A DNA stretch of 64,000 nucleotides from Herbiconiux solani NBRC 106740. GTDB lineage: Bacteria; Actinomycetota; Actinomycetes; Actinomycetales; Microbacteriaceae. Positions 1 through 7,909 of this stretch are shown here, piece by piece (within the stretch, counting starts at the first letter, position 1; the number at the start of each line of letters is the position of its first letter). The translations under genes were made by a program, and so were the position numbers. The DNA is taken from positions 1 through 64,000 of the forward strand of contig NZ_BCST01000006.1 of assembly GCF_001571005.1 (NCBI RefSeq), written 5' to 3'. The notes beneath the pieces were generated by a model that was not told the DNA's origin, did not search any database, and was given only the letters and a program-made list of their open reading frames with translations.

Positions 1-697
1 AGGCGGTCTGGGCGGCGGCGAGCTCGGCTGCGTCGAGCGGCGGGGCGTCGGCCACGGTCGCCGCGACCGCGAGACCGGCGGCCGCATCCTGCTCGTCGAG
101 CCACTCGATCAGCAGCTGGATCGTCGTGATGGCGAGTCCGTCGCGCGCGGCGGTGAGCTGGAGGTCGGGCATCCGCATCGCCGAGCCGTCCTCGCCGATC
201 ATCTCGCCGATCACGCCGACCGGGGGGAGCCCGGCGGCCTGCATGAGCTCGACCGCGGCCTCGGTGTGGCCGGCGCGGCGGCGCACCCCGCCGTCGACCG
301 CCCGCAGCGGGATGACGTGCCCGGGGCGGATGAGCGACGCGGGCGTCGAGTCGGGGTCGGCCAGCACGTTCAGCGTGCGCGCGCGGTCGTGCGCATCGAT
401 GCCGGTCGTCACGCCCGAGGCCGCGTCGACGGTGATCGTGTACGCGGTGCGGCGGCTGTCCTCGCTCTGCACGACCATCGGCGGCAGGGCCAGCCGGTCG
501 GCGAGCTCGGCGGGCATCGGCGCGCAGAGGTAGCCGGAGGTGTTGCGCACCATCCAGGCGATCCACTCGGTGCTCGCGAGGGAGGCGGCCATGATCGCGT
601 CGCCCTCGTTCTCGCGGTCGGCAGCGTCGGAGACGAGCACGGGGCGCCCGGCGCGCAGCGCCTCGAGCACCTCGGGGATGGGGGAGAAGGCTGTCAT
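1..697 (-). CDS. ribBA: 3,4-dihydroxy-2-butanone-4-phosphate synthase, probably RibBA (3' part outside window)
   Basis: This is the 5' part of the gene whose RibB domain converts ribulose 5-phosphate into the four-carbon precursor of riboflavin. The 232 visible residues carry the acidic DRENEGD motif (residues 27-33) and, further on, RPGHVIPL and GHTEAAVEL, all signatures of this domain. In actinobacteria it is usually fused to a C-terminal GTP cyclohydrolase II; that half would lie beyond base 1, so RibBA rather than RibB alone is inference from family habit and operon order. The ATG shares an ATGA overlap with the ribE stop, so translation is coupled. It is the third gene of the riboswitch-controlled ribD-ribE-ribBA operon. 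Confidence 0.9.
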   Translation of the reverse strand, partial: MTAFSPIPEVLEALRAGRPVLVSDAADRENEGDAIMAASLASTEWIAWMVRNTSGYLCAPMPAELADRLALPPMVVQSEDSRRTAYTITVDAASGVTTGIDAHDRARTLNVLADPDSTPASLIRPGHVIPLRAVDGGVRRRAGHTEAAVELMQAAGLPPVGVIGEMIGEDGSAMRMPDLQLTAARDGLAITTIQLLIEWLDEQDAAAGLAVAATVADAPPLDAAELAAAQTA

Positions 698-1293
698 GAT
701 CCACTCCTGAGGGTCAGCAGACGCTCGACGTGGCGGGCGAGGATGTCGGTCTCGAGGTTCACCCGGTCGCCGACGACGAGGGTGCCGAGCGTGGTGGCGC
801 TCAGTGTCTCGGGGATGAGGGAGACCTCGAACCAGTCGTCGCCGACGTCCGAGACCGTGAGGGAGACGCCGGAGACCGAGATCGATCCCTTCCCGACGAC
901 CAGGGGTGCGAGCTCCGGGTCGAGCGAGAAACGCAGCACGCTCCAGGCCTCTCCGGGGGTGACCGAGAGCACCGTGCCGGTGCCGTCGACGTGACCTTGC
1001 ACGATGTGGCCGCCTAGCCGGTCGCCCACGCGGGCGGCGCGCTCGAGGTTGACGCGGTCGCCGACGGCGAGGTCGCCGATCGTGCTCATCGCGAGGGTCT
1101 GCCTCATCACGTCGGCCGTGAAGGTGTCCTCGGTCTGGTCGACCACGGTGAGGCAGACGCCGGAGACGGCGATCGAGTCGCCGTGCCGGGCGTCGCTGAC
1201 CGCCAGGGGTGCGCGCACGGTGATGACGGCGGCATCCGCGGTCTCGGTCAGGGCGATCACGTCGCCCAGTTCTTCGATGATTCCGGTGAACAT
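694..1293 (-). CDS. ribE: Riboflavin synthase, alpha chain
   Basis: The enzyme dismutates two 6,7-dimethyl-8-ribityllumazine molecules to riboflavin in the cytosol. The protein has 199 residues, the usual length, starts with the diagnostic MFTGIIEE, and contains two lumazine-binding repeats; GHIVQGHVDGTG lies near residues 94-105 at the second repeat boundary. It sits 5 nt after ribD and overlaps ribBA by 4 nt, so it is the middle gene of the operon. GGAG-type bases just upstream of the ATG (minus strand, about 1300-1306) provide a ribosome binding site. No anomalies seen. Confidence 0.97.
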   Translation of the reverse strand: MFTGIIEELGDVIALTETADAAVITVRAPLAVSDARHGDSIAVSGVCLTVVDQTEDTFTADVMRQTLAMSTIGDLAVGDRVNLERAARVGDRLGGHIVQGHVDGTGTVLSVTPGEAWSVLRFSLDPELAPLVVGKGSISVSGVSLTVSDVGDDWFEVSLIPETLSATTLGTLVVGDRVNLETDILARHVERLLTLRSGS

Positions 1294-1298
1294 CGGTT

Positions 1299-2441
1299 CT
1301 ACTCCTTCGAGGGGGCGGAGGATTCCGCCGAGCCGGGGGTCGCCTCGTCGCGCAGCCGGGCGATGATCCGCAGATCCTGGCCGAGCCGGTCGAGGTGATG
1401 GATGTCGAGTCGCCGCTGGTCGTCGATCCGGGTGATCCCCAGGTCGGTGACGGCGAGACGGGGGCCGCCGATCAGGGTCGGCGCGAGGTACACGAGCACC
1501 TCGTCGGCGAGCCCGGCGGCGACGAACGCGCTGGCGAGCCTCGGCCCGCCCTCGACGAAGACCGAGCGCACCTCGTCGCGGTAGAGCTCGTCGAGCACGG
1601 CGTGGAGGTCGTGGGTGGGGAAGTGGCGGAGGGGCAGCGGATGCGCGTGCAGGCGCGACCCGGCGGGCACGGGGCGCTCGCCGATGACGACGGGGGCGGG
1701 CTGGTGGGGGTAAAGGGTGTCAGGGGTGTCGGTGTGCGTGCCGGCGTCGGTGCCGGTGCCGGCGGGCGTGCTGCTGCCGGTGGTGTCGTCGCCGGTGGCG
1801 GCTCGCGCCGTGAGCGCGGGGTCGTCGGCGAGCACGGTGCCGGTGCCGACCGCGATCACGTCGGCCTCGGAGCGGCGGAGGTGCACGTCGGCGCGGGCCT
1901 CGGGTCCGGTGATCCAGCGGCTCGAGCCGTCGGCGGCCGCGGCCCGGCCGTCCAGGCTCGACGCCCACTTCACCGTCACGAACGGGCGTCCGAGCCGCAC
2001 CGACGTGAGCCAGGGGCGGATCGCCTCCTCGACCGCGGGAGCCTCGAGGCCGTGTTCGACCCGGACGCCGGCCTCGCGCATCCGCTCGCCACCGCCCGCG
2101 GACCGGACCCCCGGGTCGGCGACGGCATAGACGACGCGGGCGATTCCAGCCTCGATCAGCGCGAGGCTGCACGGGCCGGTGCGGCCGTGGTGGTTGCAGG
2201 GTTCGAGGGTGACGACGGCGGTCGCGCCCTCGGCGCTGCCGCCCTGTTCGGCGAGCCGGGTCAGCGCCTCGATCTCGGCGTGCGGGGTGCCGGCGCCGTG
2301 GTGCCAGCCTTCGGCGAGGAGCTCGCCGGCGGGGGAGAGGATCACGCAGCCCACCTGCGGATTGACGCCGGAGCGGGGGCCCTGGAGGGCGAGTCCGAGG
2401 GCGCGACGCATCGCGTCGGTCTCGCTCAGAACTACGTTCAT
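1299..2441 (-). CDS. ribD: Bifunctional riboflavin deaminase/reductase
   Basis: RibD deaminates the pyrimidine product of GTP cyclohydrolase II and reduces its ribosyl side chain. I place the start at the ATG giving MNVVLSETDA (380 aa), preceded by AAGGACGAGGACCGG; an in-frame extension 29 codons upstream runs into the riboswitch P1 stem and is rejected. The deaminase zinc site is visible as HAEIEAL (residues 53-59) and PCNHHGRTGPC (81-91). The C-terminal reductase half begins near PFVTVKWASSLDGR. An Asp/Thr/Gly-rich insert (around residues 230-260, rich in TGTD and THTD) interrupts the reductase domain and is unusual but in frame. First gene of the FMN-riboswitch operon. Confidence 0.95.
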   Translation of the reverse strand: MNVVLSETDAMRRALGLALQGPRSGVNPQVGCVILSPAGELLAEGWHHGAGTPHAEIEALTRLAEQGGSAEGATAVVTLEPCNHHGRTGPCSLALIEAGIARVVYAVADPGVRSAGGGERMREAGVRVEHGLEAPAVEEAIRPWLTSVRLGRPFVTVKWASSLDGRAAAADGSSRWITGPEARADVHLRRSEADVIAVGTGTVLADDPALTARAATGDDTTGSSTPAGTGTDAGTHTDTPDTLYPHQPAPVVIGERPVPAGSRLHAHPLPLRHFPTHDLHAVLDELYRDEVRSVFVEGGPRLASAFVAAGLADEVLVYLAPTLIGGPRLAVTDLGITRIDDQRRLDIHHLDRLGQDLRIIARLRDEATPGSAESSAPSKE

Positions 2442-2512
2442 CCGGTCCTCGTCCTTCGACGGGCTCCGGGGTGCGCACAGAAGTGCCGGTGGGATCGCTC
2501 GCGCGACACCAC

Positions 2513-2675
2513 CCGTGCATCCTCCCATCCGGACTCGATCCGGTCTTTCGATCGGACCATCACCGTCGGTTCCGGAATTTCACCGGATCAACCTCGGAAG
2601 CACTGCAGGCAGTGTCTCGTCAGTTCGCGGACTATCACCGCCGGTTCAGATTCTCACTGACCCCGGAGCACGTTA
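2513..2675 (-). promoter_or_regulatory. FMN riboswitch (RFN element)
   Basis: Read on the minus strand, the region contains the conserved RFN blocks in order: a P1 strand with GTGCTCCGGGGTCAGTGA, GAACCGGCGGTGATAGTCCG, the variable stem, GGAACCGACGGTGATGGTCC, and GAGTCCGGATGGGAGGATG followed by the closing P1 strand GCAC. It lies 72 nt upstream of the ribD ATG. Such elements bind FMN and switch off riboflavin genes; in high-GC actinobacteria this is often at translation initiation. No poly-U terminator is evident downstream, which favours translational control (inference). Confidence 0.95.
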
Positions 2676-2686
2676 CTGATCTCTCA

Positions 2687-2692
2687 GTTATA
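2687..2692 (-). promoter_or_regulatory. Candidate -10 box of the rib operon
   Basis: TATAAC on the minus strand lies 12 nt before the riboswitch P1 stem, the right place for the rib promoter. No good TTGACA-like -35 is visible at 16-18 nt. The rest of the 2442-2776 gap holds only the riboswitch and the end of the next gene's downstream region. Confidence 0.45.
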
Positions 2693-2776
2693 CCTCAACC
2701 AGCCGTCGCACCGGATAATTCCGGGGCGGGCGCTCAGCGGCGGGCGGGCCGTTGAATGGTCGGTCGAAAGGCCGCT

Positions 2777-3541
2777 TCAGCGGCGGGCGGGCAGGGCGAG
2801 GCGCGCGGGCGCCTTGCCGACGAGGCTCGACAGGCCCCAGCCGGTGACCTTGAGCAGAGCCTCGATCACGATGCCGGTCGACATCTTCGACACGCCCTCG
2901 GCTCGCTCGACGAAGGTGATCGGGAACTCGCCGATCTTCGCGCCGGAGCGCTCGAACAGCCAGGCCATCTCGACCTGGAAGCCGTAGCCCTGCGAGTCGA
3001 CCGCGTTCATGTCGAGCGCACGCAGCGACTCGGCGCGGAAGCCGCGGTACCCACTGGTCAGGTCGTGCAGCTTCGAGCGGAGCATGAGGCGCGAGTAGAA
3101 GGTGCCGGTGCGGGAGATCGCCTTGCGGTACCAGGGCCAGTTGACGATGACGCCGCCCGGGATCCAGCGCGCGCCGATCGCCATGTCGCAGCCGTCGGCG
3201 AGGAGGGCCTGCAGCCGCGGCAGCTCCTCGGGCTGGTGCGAGCCGTCGGCGTCCATCTCCACGATGAAGTCGTAGCCGTGCTCGAGCGCCCAGCGGAAGC
3301 CGGCGCCGTAGGCGGCACCGAGGCCGTTCTTCTCGGTGCGGTGGATGACGTGGATGCGCTCGTCGTCGGCCGCCATCCGGTCGACGAGGTCGCCGGTGCC
3401 GTCGGGCGAGTTGTCGTCGACGATGAGAACGTTCGCCGCGGCGTCCGTGTTCAGGATGCGTTCGATCACGCTCGAGATCGAGCCGATCTCGTTGTAGGTC
3501 GGTATCACGACGACGGTTTTCGCCACAGTTTCCTCTATCAT
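2777..3541 (-). CDS. Polyprenol-phosphate mannosyltransferase (Ppm/DPM1 family)
   Basis: A family 2 glycosyltransferase of 254 aa that transfers mannose from GDP-mannose to polyprenyl phosphate, making the lipid-linked mannose donor used for extracytoplasmic mannosylation. Seen: the N-terminal VVVIPTYNE, VDDNSPDGTG, and the catalytic DAD metal site (residues 97-99) followed by GSHQPEELPRL; no membrane segment, so it is the catalytic domain only. The start is the first ATG (MIEETVAK); a GTG five codons in (3526) has AGAGGA 4 nt upstream and may be the true start. ManC in this window makes its donor sugar nucleotide. Divergent from the GtrA gene, a common partner of lipid-linked sugar synthesis. 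Confidence 0.9.
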   Translation of the reverse strand: MIEETVAKTVVVIPTYNEIGSISSVIERILNTDAAANVLIVDDNSPDGTGDLVDRMAADDERIHVIHRTEKNGLGAAYGAGFRWALEHGYDFIVEMDADGSHQPEELPRLQALLADGCDMAIGARWIPGGVIVNWPWYRKAISRTGTFYSRLMLRSKLHDLTSGYRGFRAESLRALDMNAVDSQGYGFQVEMAWLFERSGAKIGEFPITFVERAEGVSKMSTGIVIEALLKVTGWGLSSLVGKAPARLALPARR

Positions 3542-3679
3542 TCAATGGCCGCGAGAGTGAGCGCCGGGGAAAAGCGTATCGTTGCTTTCTGCTCTCGCTC
3601 CCCAGCAACGCTCAGCATTGCCTCGCAAGATTCGAAAAGTCCCTAGCTTCACGCATCGGTCGGAAACGGTAGTCCCTCT

Positions 3680-4171
3680 ATGAGCAGTGCTCCCGCACCG
3701 AGGTCGCGACTCCGCGTCCTCGCCACGGAGTTCATCCGATTCGGCCTGATCGGGGGCATCGGCTTCGTCGTCGACTTCGGGGTGTTCAACCTGCTGCGCA
3801 CCACGGTGATGGACCCGGAGAACATGCACGGCGGGCCCGTCATCGCCAAGCTGATCTCGACCGCGCTGGCCATCCTGGTCAACTGGCTGGGCAACCGGTT
3901 CTGGACCTTCCGCGACCGCCGCCGGCACGACGTCCTGCGCGAGAGCGTCGAGTTCTTCGCCGTGAGCATCGCCGGAATGGGCATCGGCCTCGCGTGCCTG
4001 TGGGTCTCGCACTACGTGCTGGGCTACCGGTCGCTCCTGGCCGACAACATCTCGGGAAACGTGATCGGGCTGATCCTCGGCGCCGCGTTCCGGTTCGTGC
4101 TCTACCGGGTGTGGGTGTTCGGGCCGCACCGGGTTCAGACGACGCCCTTGGTCAAGACGAAGACACAGTAG
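3680..4171 (+). CDS. GtrA family membrane protein
   Basis: A 163-aa integral membrane protein with four predicted helices (roughly residues 15-38, 55-72, 93-113 and 122-142) and the family-typical FIRFGLIGGIGFVVDF near the N-terminus and NRFWTF after helix 2. GtrA proteins are thought to help move polyprenyl-linked sugars across the membrane. Its divergent neighbour is the polyprenol-phosphate mannose synthase, which fits a role in handling lipid-linked mannose (inference). The 3' end overlaps the convergent mutarotase gene by 37 nt. Confidence 0.88.
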   Translation: MSSAPAPRSRLRVLATEFIRFGLIGGIGFVVDFGVFNLLRTTVMDPENMHGGPVIAKLISTALAILVNWLGNRFWTFRDRRRHDVLRESVEFFAVSIAGMGIGLACLWVSHYVLGYRSLLADNISGNVIGLILGAAFRFVLYRVWVFGPHRVQTTPLVKTKTQ

Positions 4172-4560
4172 GGCGCGGTCTCGAGCGTCTGCACCACCGC
4201 GAAGGCGCGGGCGGCGCGGGCGTAGAGATCGAAGCGGGGGACGACCTCGAAGCCGGTCACGTGCGGGTTCGTCGTCCTCGCCACGTCGACCACTGCGCGC
4301 TGGGTGTCGTTCTCGGCCGACGGGTCGTCGCCGATCTGCATCCGGGCCAGCGGCTGCTCGATGAAGGTGTCGAGCGGGAAGACGCTCAGGATGGCCTCGG
4401 CCGTGCGGACCACGCCGGACTCGCCCATCCAGAGCACCGGCTTGCCGCCGGCGTGGGCCGGGAAGTTGCGGTCGGCGAGCACCAACTCGTCACCGTGGCC
4501 CATCAGGTCGAGGATGCGGAGCACCTCGCCGTTCAGCAGCGGATCGATCCCTTTGAGCAC
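4135..4560 (-). CDS. RbsD/FucU family sugar mutarotase
   Basis: A 141-aa protein of the RbsD/FucU family, which interconverts anomers of ribose or fucose. It starts MLKGIDPLLNGEVLRIL and has the conserved MGHGDEL with the likely catalytic His22 and Asp30, closer to FucU (L-fucose mutarotase) than to RbsD in the first helix; the true sugar cannot be told. The GTG start is supported by GAGGAGG 5 nt upstream. No fucose or ribose catabolic genes adjoin it, so it may act in general sugar salvage. Convergent with and overlapping the GtrA gene. Confidence 0.85.
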   Translation of the reverse strand: MLKGIDPLLNGEVLRILDLMGHGDELVLADRNFPAHAGGKPVLWMGESGVVRTAEAILSVFPLDTFIEQPLARMQIGDDPSAENDTQRAVVDVARTTNPHVTGFEVVPRFDLYARAARAFAVVQTLETAPYCVFVLTKGVV

Positions 4561-4674
4561 GTCATCCTCCTCGATGCGGTCGGCCCGCGCGTCGACCGTC
4601 CTGCGGTGGACCCGCGGTGGTCCTGGGGTGGGCCCGCGGTGATCCTGCGGCCGGTCTCCAGGCCGGTTTCAGCC

Positions 4675-4687
4675 TACTGTGGAGAGG
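4675..4687 (+). promoter_or_regulatory. Leaderless-type promoter of the FUSC gene
   Basis: TACTGT (4675-4680) is followed by 7 nt and then GTG at 4688. This placement decides the start: an in-frame GTG at 4679 lies inside the hexamer itself and cannot be transcribed as a start codon. Confidence 0.55.
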
Positions 4688-5800
4688 GTGAGGTCGAACG
4701 AGAGCGCCCGGTCGCGGTGGAGTGCCGCCGCGAAGGCCACGCTCGCGCCGGCCCGGGCGTTCCAGGCCCAGCAGCGCACGCCCTTGCTCCAGGTGCTGAA
4801 GACCGCCGCGGCCGCGGTGATCGCCTGGATCCTCTGCTCGTTCATCGCCCCCGGCCAGGTGCCGGTGTTCGGCGCGATCGCCGCGATCATCGTCGTGCAG
4901 CCGAGCGTCAACCAGTCGTTCAGCCGGGCCATCGAGCGCTCGATCGGCGTGATCGTCGGGGTCGTGGTGGCGTACCTCGCCGCGCTCGTCTTCGGAGCCC
5001 CGAGTTGGCTCGTGCTCGCCGCCATCGTCATCTCGCTGCTCGTCGGCTGGGCGCTGCGGTTCCCGCAGTCCTCGACCGTGCAGATCCCGATCAGCGCGAT
5101 GCTCGTGCTCTCGATCGGCGCCCAGACCCCCGGCTACGCGGTCGAGCGGATCATCGAGACCGTGATCGGGGCGATCATCGGCGTGGTCGTCAACTGGCTG
5201 ATCGTGCCGCCGGTGGCGCTGCAGCCGGCGCACGACGCGGTCAATGCGCTCGGCCGGGAGGTCGCCCGCACGATGGACGCACTGGCGACGGTGCTCAGCG
5301 AGCCGACCGACGGGGCGTACCGCACCGGGATGCTCGTCGAGGCGCGGCTGCTGCGCCCGATGCAGGCGAAGTCGCAAGGGCTCCTGGATGCGGCCGAGGA
5401 GAGCCTGCGGTTCAACCCGCGGCGCACCGGGCATCGTGACCTGCTGAAGGCCGACCTCGAGCGCCAGGCGATGCTCGTGATCGTCGTGCAGCGGGTGCTG
5501 GGCATGGCCCGCGCGCTCAACGACCACTACGACGACACTCTGCACGAGGAGCCGACGGCGATCGGCATCGCGGATCAGCTGCGGCGGGCGGCGCACGACC
5601 TCCGGCTGGTCCTGGCGGACGAGAACGGCGGGCAGGCGGCCGCGGACGCTGCTGCCGCCGTCGCCGACGAACCCGCTCTCACGGCGCCGCTGAAGGCGAT
5701 CGTGCCGGATCCGGCCCACTGGATCCTGATCGGGTCGCTCCTGGAAGACCTGCGCCGCGTGCGCGAAGAGATCGTGGGGGCGATCGACGAGACCCGGTGA
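4688..5800 (+). CDS. FUSC family inner membrane protein
   Basis: A 370-aa membrane protein of the FUSC (fusaric acid resistance-like) family. An N-terminal block of about six closely spaced helices (residues about 35-175) begins with a KTAAAAVIAWILC segment and contains VQPSVNQSFSRAIERSIG, a family motif; the remainder is a soluble helical domain ending in IVGAIDETR. Family members are proposed aromatic-compound exporters, but the substrate here is unknown. It stands alone between the mutarotase and trpS. The GTG start at 4688 was chosen from the TANNNT box 7 nt upstream. Confidence 0.82.
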   Translation: MRSNESARSRWSAAAKATLAPARAFQAQQRTPLLQVLKTAAAAVIAWILCSFIAPGQVPVFGAIAAIIVVQPSVNQSFSRAIERSIGVIVGVVVAYLAALVFGAPSWLVLAAIVISLLVGWALRFPQSSTVQIPISAMLVLSIGAQTPGYAVERIIETVIGAIIGVVVNWLIVPPVALQPAHDAVNALGREVARTMDALATVLSEPTDGAYRTGMLVEARLLRPMQAKSQGLLDAAEESLRFNPRRTGHRDLLKADLERQAMLVIVVQRVLGMARALNDHYDDTLHEEPTAIGIADQLRRAAHDLRLVLADENGGQAAADAAAAVADEPALTAPLKAIVPDPAHWILIGSLLEDLRRVREEIVGAIDETR

Positions 5801-5824
5801 CGACCGGAGCGGGGTGGGCTCGAC

Positions 5825-6838
5825 TCAGCGCACCCGGCGGAGGAACCCGACGCGGTCGTAGACCGTGTCGAGCGTCTGCTGGGCGACCTCGTTGGCGCGC
5901 TCGGCGTTGAGGCCCAGGATGCGGTCGAGCTCGCCCGGGTCGTCGAGCAGCTCGAGGGTACGCGCGCGGATGGGCTCGAGCGTGCCGACGACCACCTCGG
6001 CCAGCGCCTTCTTGAGGGCGCCGTAGCCGCCGCCCGCGAACTCCTCGACGACGGACTCGATCGACCGGTTGTCGAGGATCGCGAAGATCGTCAGCAGGTT
6101 CGCCAGGCCCGGCTTCGCCTCGCGGTCGTAGCGGACCTCGCCGTCGGTGTCGGTGACGGCGCGCATGATCTTCTTCGCCGTGACCTTCGGCTCGTCCATC
6201 AGCCAGATCAGGCCGGCGTGCGACTCGGCCGACTTCGACATCTTCGACGACGGGTTCTGCAGGTCGAAGATCTTCGCCGTGTCCTTCAGGATGTAGGGCT
6301 TCGGCACCGTGAAGGTGTCGCCGAACCGCGAGTTGAAGCGGCCCGCGAGATCGCGCGTCAGCTCGATGTGCTGCCGCTGGTCTTCGCCCACGGGCACGTC
6401 GACGGCCTGGTAGAGCAGGATGTCGCCGGCCTGCAGGATCGGGTAGGTGAACAGGCCCACGGATGCGGCCTCCTGGCCCTGCTTGGCCGCCTTGTCCTTG
6501 AACTGGGTCATCCGCGACGCCTCGCCGAAGCCGGTGAGGGTGTTCAGCACCCAGGCCAGCTCGGCGTGGGCGGGCACCTGCGACTGCACGAAGAGTGTGG
6601 AGCGCGAGGGGTCGATGCCGGCCGCGATGTACTGCGCCGTGGTGCGGCGGGTGTTCGCGCGCAGCAGCTCGGGCTCCTGGGGCACGGTGATCGCGTGCAG
6701 GTCGGCGAGGAAGAAGAAGGCGTCGTGCGTCTCTTGCAGGGCCTTCCAGCTGAGGAGGGCGCCGATGTAGTTGCCCAGGTGGAGGGAGTCGGCGGAGGGC
6801 TGCATGCCCGAGAGGAGGCGCGGTTTCGGTTCAGTCAT
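5825..6838 (-). CDS. trpS: Tryptophan-tRNA ligase
   Basis: Charges tRNA-Trp in the cytosol. The 337-aa protein (start MTEPKPRLL) is a normal class I bacterial TrpRS with the HIGH-type HLGN (residues 20-23), [15 protein letters not shown] in the mid part, and KMSKS (199-203). GGAG lies 5 nt before the ATG. A longer in-frame extension of 43 residues is low complexity and is rejected. Its 3' end faces the FUSC gene, with only 24 nt between them. Upstream lies exonuclease III in the same direction, separated by 159 nt of repeat-rich DNA. Confidence 0.97.
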   Translation of the reverse strand: MTEPKPRLLSGMQPSADSLHLGNYIGALLSWKALQETHDAFFFLADLHAITVPQEPELLRANTRRTTAQYIAAGIDPSRSTLFVQSQVPAHAELAWVLNTLTGFGEASRMTQFKDKAAKQGQEAASVGLFTYPILQAGDILLYQAVDVPVGEDQRQHIELTRDLAGRFNSRFGDTFTVPKPYILKDTAKIFDLQNPSSKMSKSAESHAGLIWLMDEPKVTAKKIMRAVTDTDGEVRYDREAKPGLANLLTIFAILDNRSIESVVEEFAGGGYGALKKALAEVVVGTLEPIRARTLELLDDPGELDRILGLNAERANEVAQQTLDTVYDRVGFLRRVR

Positions 6839-6997
6839 GGCATCTCCGAGCGTAGTCGTGGTGCGCGGCGTCGCAGAAGCGGCGGCGCGCCCGGGGAGGT
6901 TCGGTGGCGGCGACCGTGAGGCGGTGCGCCTACAGGTCGTGGCCGGCCGCAGGTCGTGGTCGGCCACGACCTGTCGGGGACTACCGGTAGAACTCGA
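6839..6997 (-). other. Intergenic spacer with short repeats of CAGGTCGT
   Basis: The 159 nt between xthA and trpS hold several copies of a CAGGTCGTGG/CAGGTCGTAG word in direct and inverted orientation (about 6928-7015), which can pair into a stem such as GTGGCCGG...CCGGCCAC-like arms. It starts inside the last codons of the exonuclease gene. It may act as a terminator; no gene is visible. Confidence 0.4.
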
Positions 6998-7834
6998 CTA
7001 CAGGTCGTAGTCGACGACGACCGGGGCGTGATCGCTCCACCGGGCCTCGTGCGAGGCGGCGCGGTCGATCGTGTACGAGGTGGCCGTTGCGGCCAGCTCG
7101 GAGGTGGCGAGCTGGTAGTCGATGCGCCAGCCGGTGTCGTTGTCGAAGGCGCGGCCGCGCTGCGACCACCAGGTGTACGGGCCCTCGACCTCGCCCTCGA
7201 AGCGACGATGCAGGTCGACCCAGCCGAGGCCGGCACCCGCGTTGTACTGCGGGTCGTCCTCCGCGCCGACGAAGCGGTCGAAATAGGCGCGTTCGGTGGG
7301 CAGGAAGCCCGCCTTCTTCTGGTTGCCGCGCCAGTTGCGGATGTCGATGCGCCGGTGCCCGACGTTCAGGTCGCCGACGACGAGCGACAACGGGTTGTGG
7401 GCGTGGAGTTTCGGCAGGTGCTCCTCCATCGCGTCGAGGAACTTGTACTTCTCGACCTGCTTGGGCGTGCCGTCTTCTCCCGAGTGCACGTAGGTCGAGA
7501 CGACGGTGACAAGTTTCTCGCCCCACTCGTAGTCGGCCTCGAGCCAGCGCCCGGCGCTGTCGAAGTCGTCGGGGCCGAGGGTGACCCGGTGGATGTTCGC
7601 CTTGTCGCGGCTGAGCAGCGCAACCCCGGCGCGGCCCTTGGCCGTGGCCGGGTCGTGCAGGATGTTCCAGTCGTCGCCGACCAGCGCCTCGATGTCCTCC
7701 GTCTGGGCCCGGACCTCCTGCAGCGCGAGGATGTCGACACCTCGCCCGTCGAGCCAGTCGGCCATCCCGTTGCGGAAGGCGGCGCGGATGCCGTTGACGT
7801 TGACGGAGGCGATTCTGAGGGGCTTGCTGGGCAT
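6998..7834 (-). CDS. xthA: Exodeoxyribonuclease III / AP endonuclease
   Basis: Repairs abasic sites and trims 3' ends; a 278-aa member of the endonuclease/exonuclease/phosphatase fold. Seen: IASVNVNGIRAA at the N-terminus, LALQEVRAQ with the metal-binding Glu, VVGDLNVGH, WRIDYQLAT, and the terminal DHAPVVVDYDL with catalytic Asp-His. The ATG is preceded by TACAGT and 6 nt, so it is probably leaderless. Runs in the same direction as trpS and the YihY gene. Length and motifs are normal. Confidence 0.93.
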   Translation of the reverse strand: MPSKPLRIASVNVNGIRAAFRNGMADWLDGRGVDILALQEVRAQTEDIEALVGDDWNILHDPATAKGRAGVALLSRDKANIHRVTLGPDDFDSAGRWLEADYEWGEKLVTVVSTYVHSGEDGTPKQVEKYKFLDAMEEHLPKLHAHNPLSLVVGDLNVGHRRIDIRNWRGNQKKAGFLPTERAYFDRFVGAEDDPQYNAGAGLGWVDLHRRFEGEVEGPYTWWSQRGRAFDNDTGWRIDYQLATSELAATATSYTIDRAASHEARWSDHAPVVVDYDL

Positions 7835-7909
7835 GACTCAACTGTATCGGGGGCCTCCGACACCGGGCCGCGCGAGGCTGCCGGCCCTCGGCGCCCCCGC
7901 CCTCGCCGC

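Noticed and set aside
2442-2528. Longer RibD start 29 codons upstream
   Set aside because: The extension lies within the riboswitch expression platform and P1 stem, has no family similarity, and the downstream ATG has a ribosome binding site.
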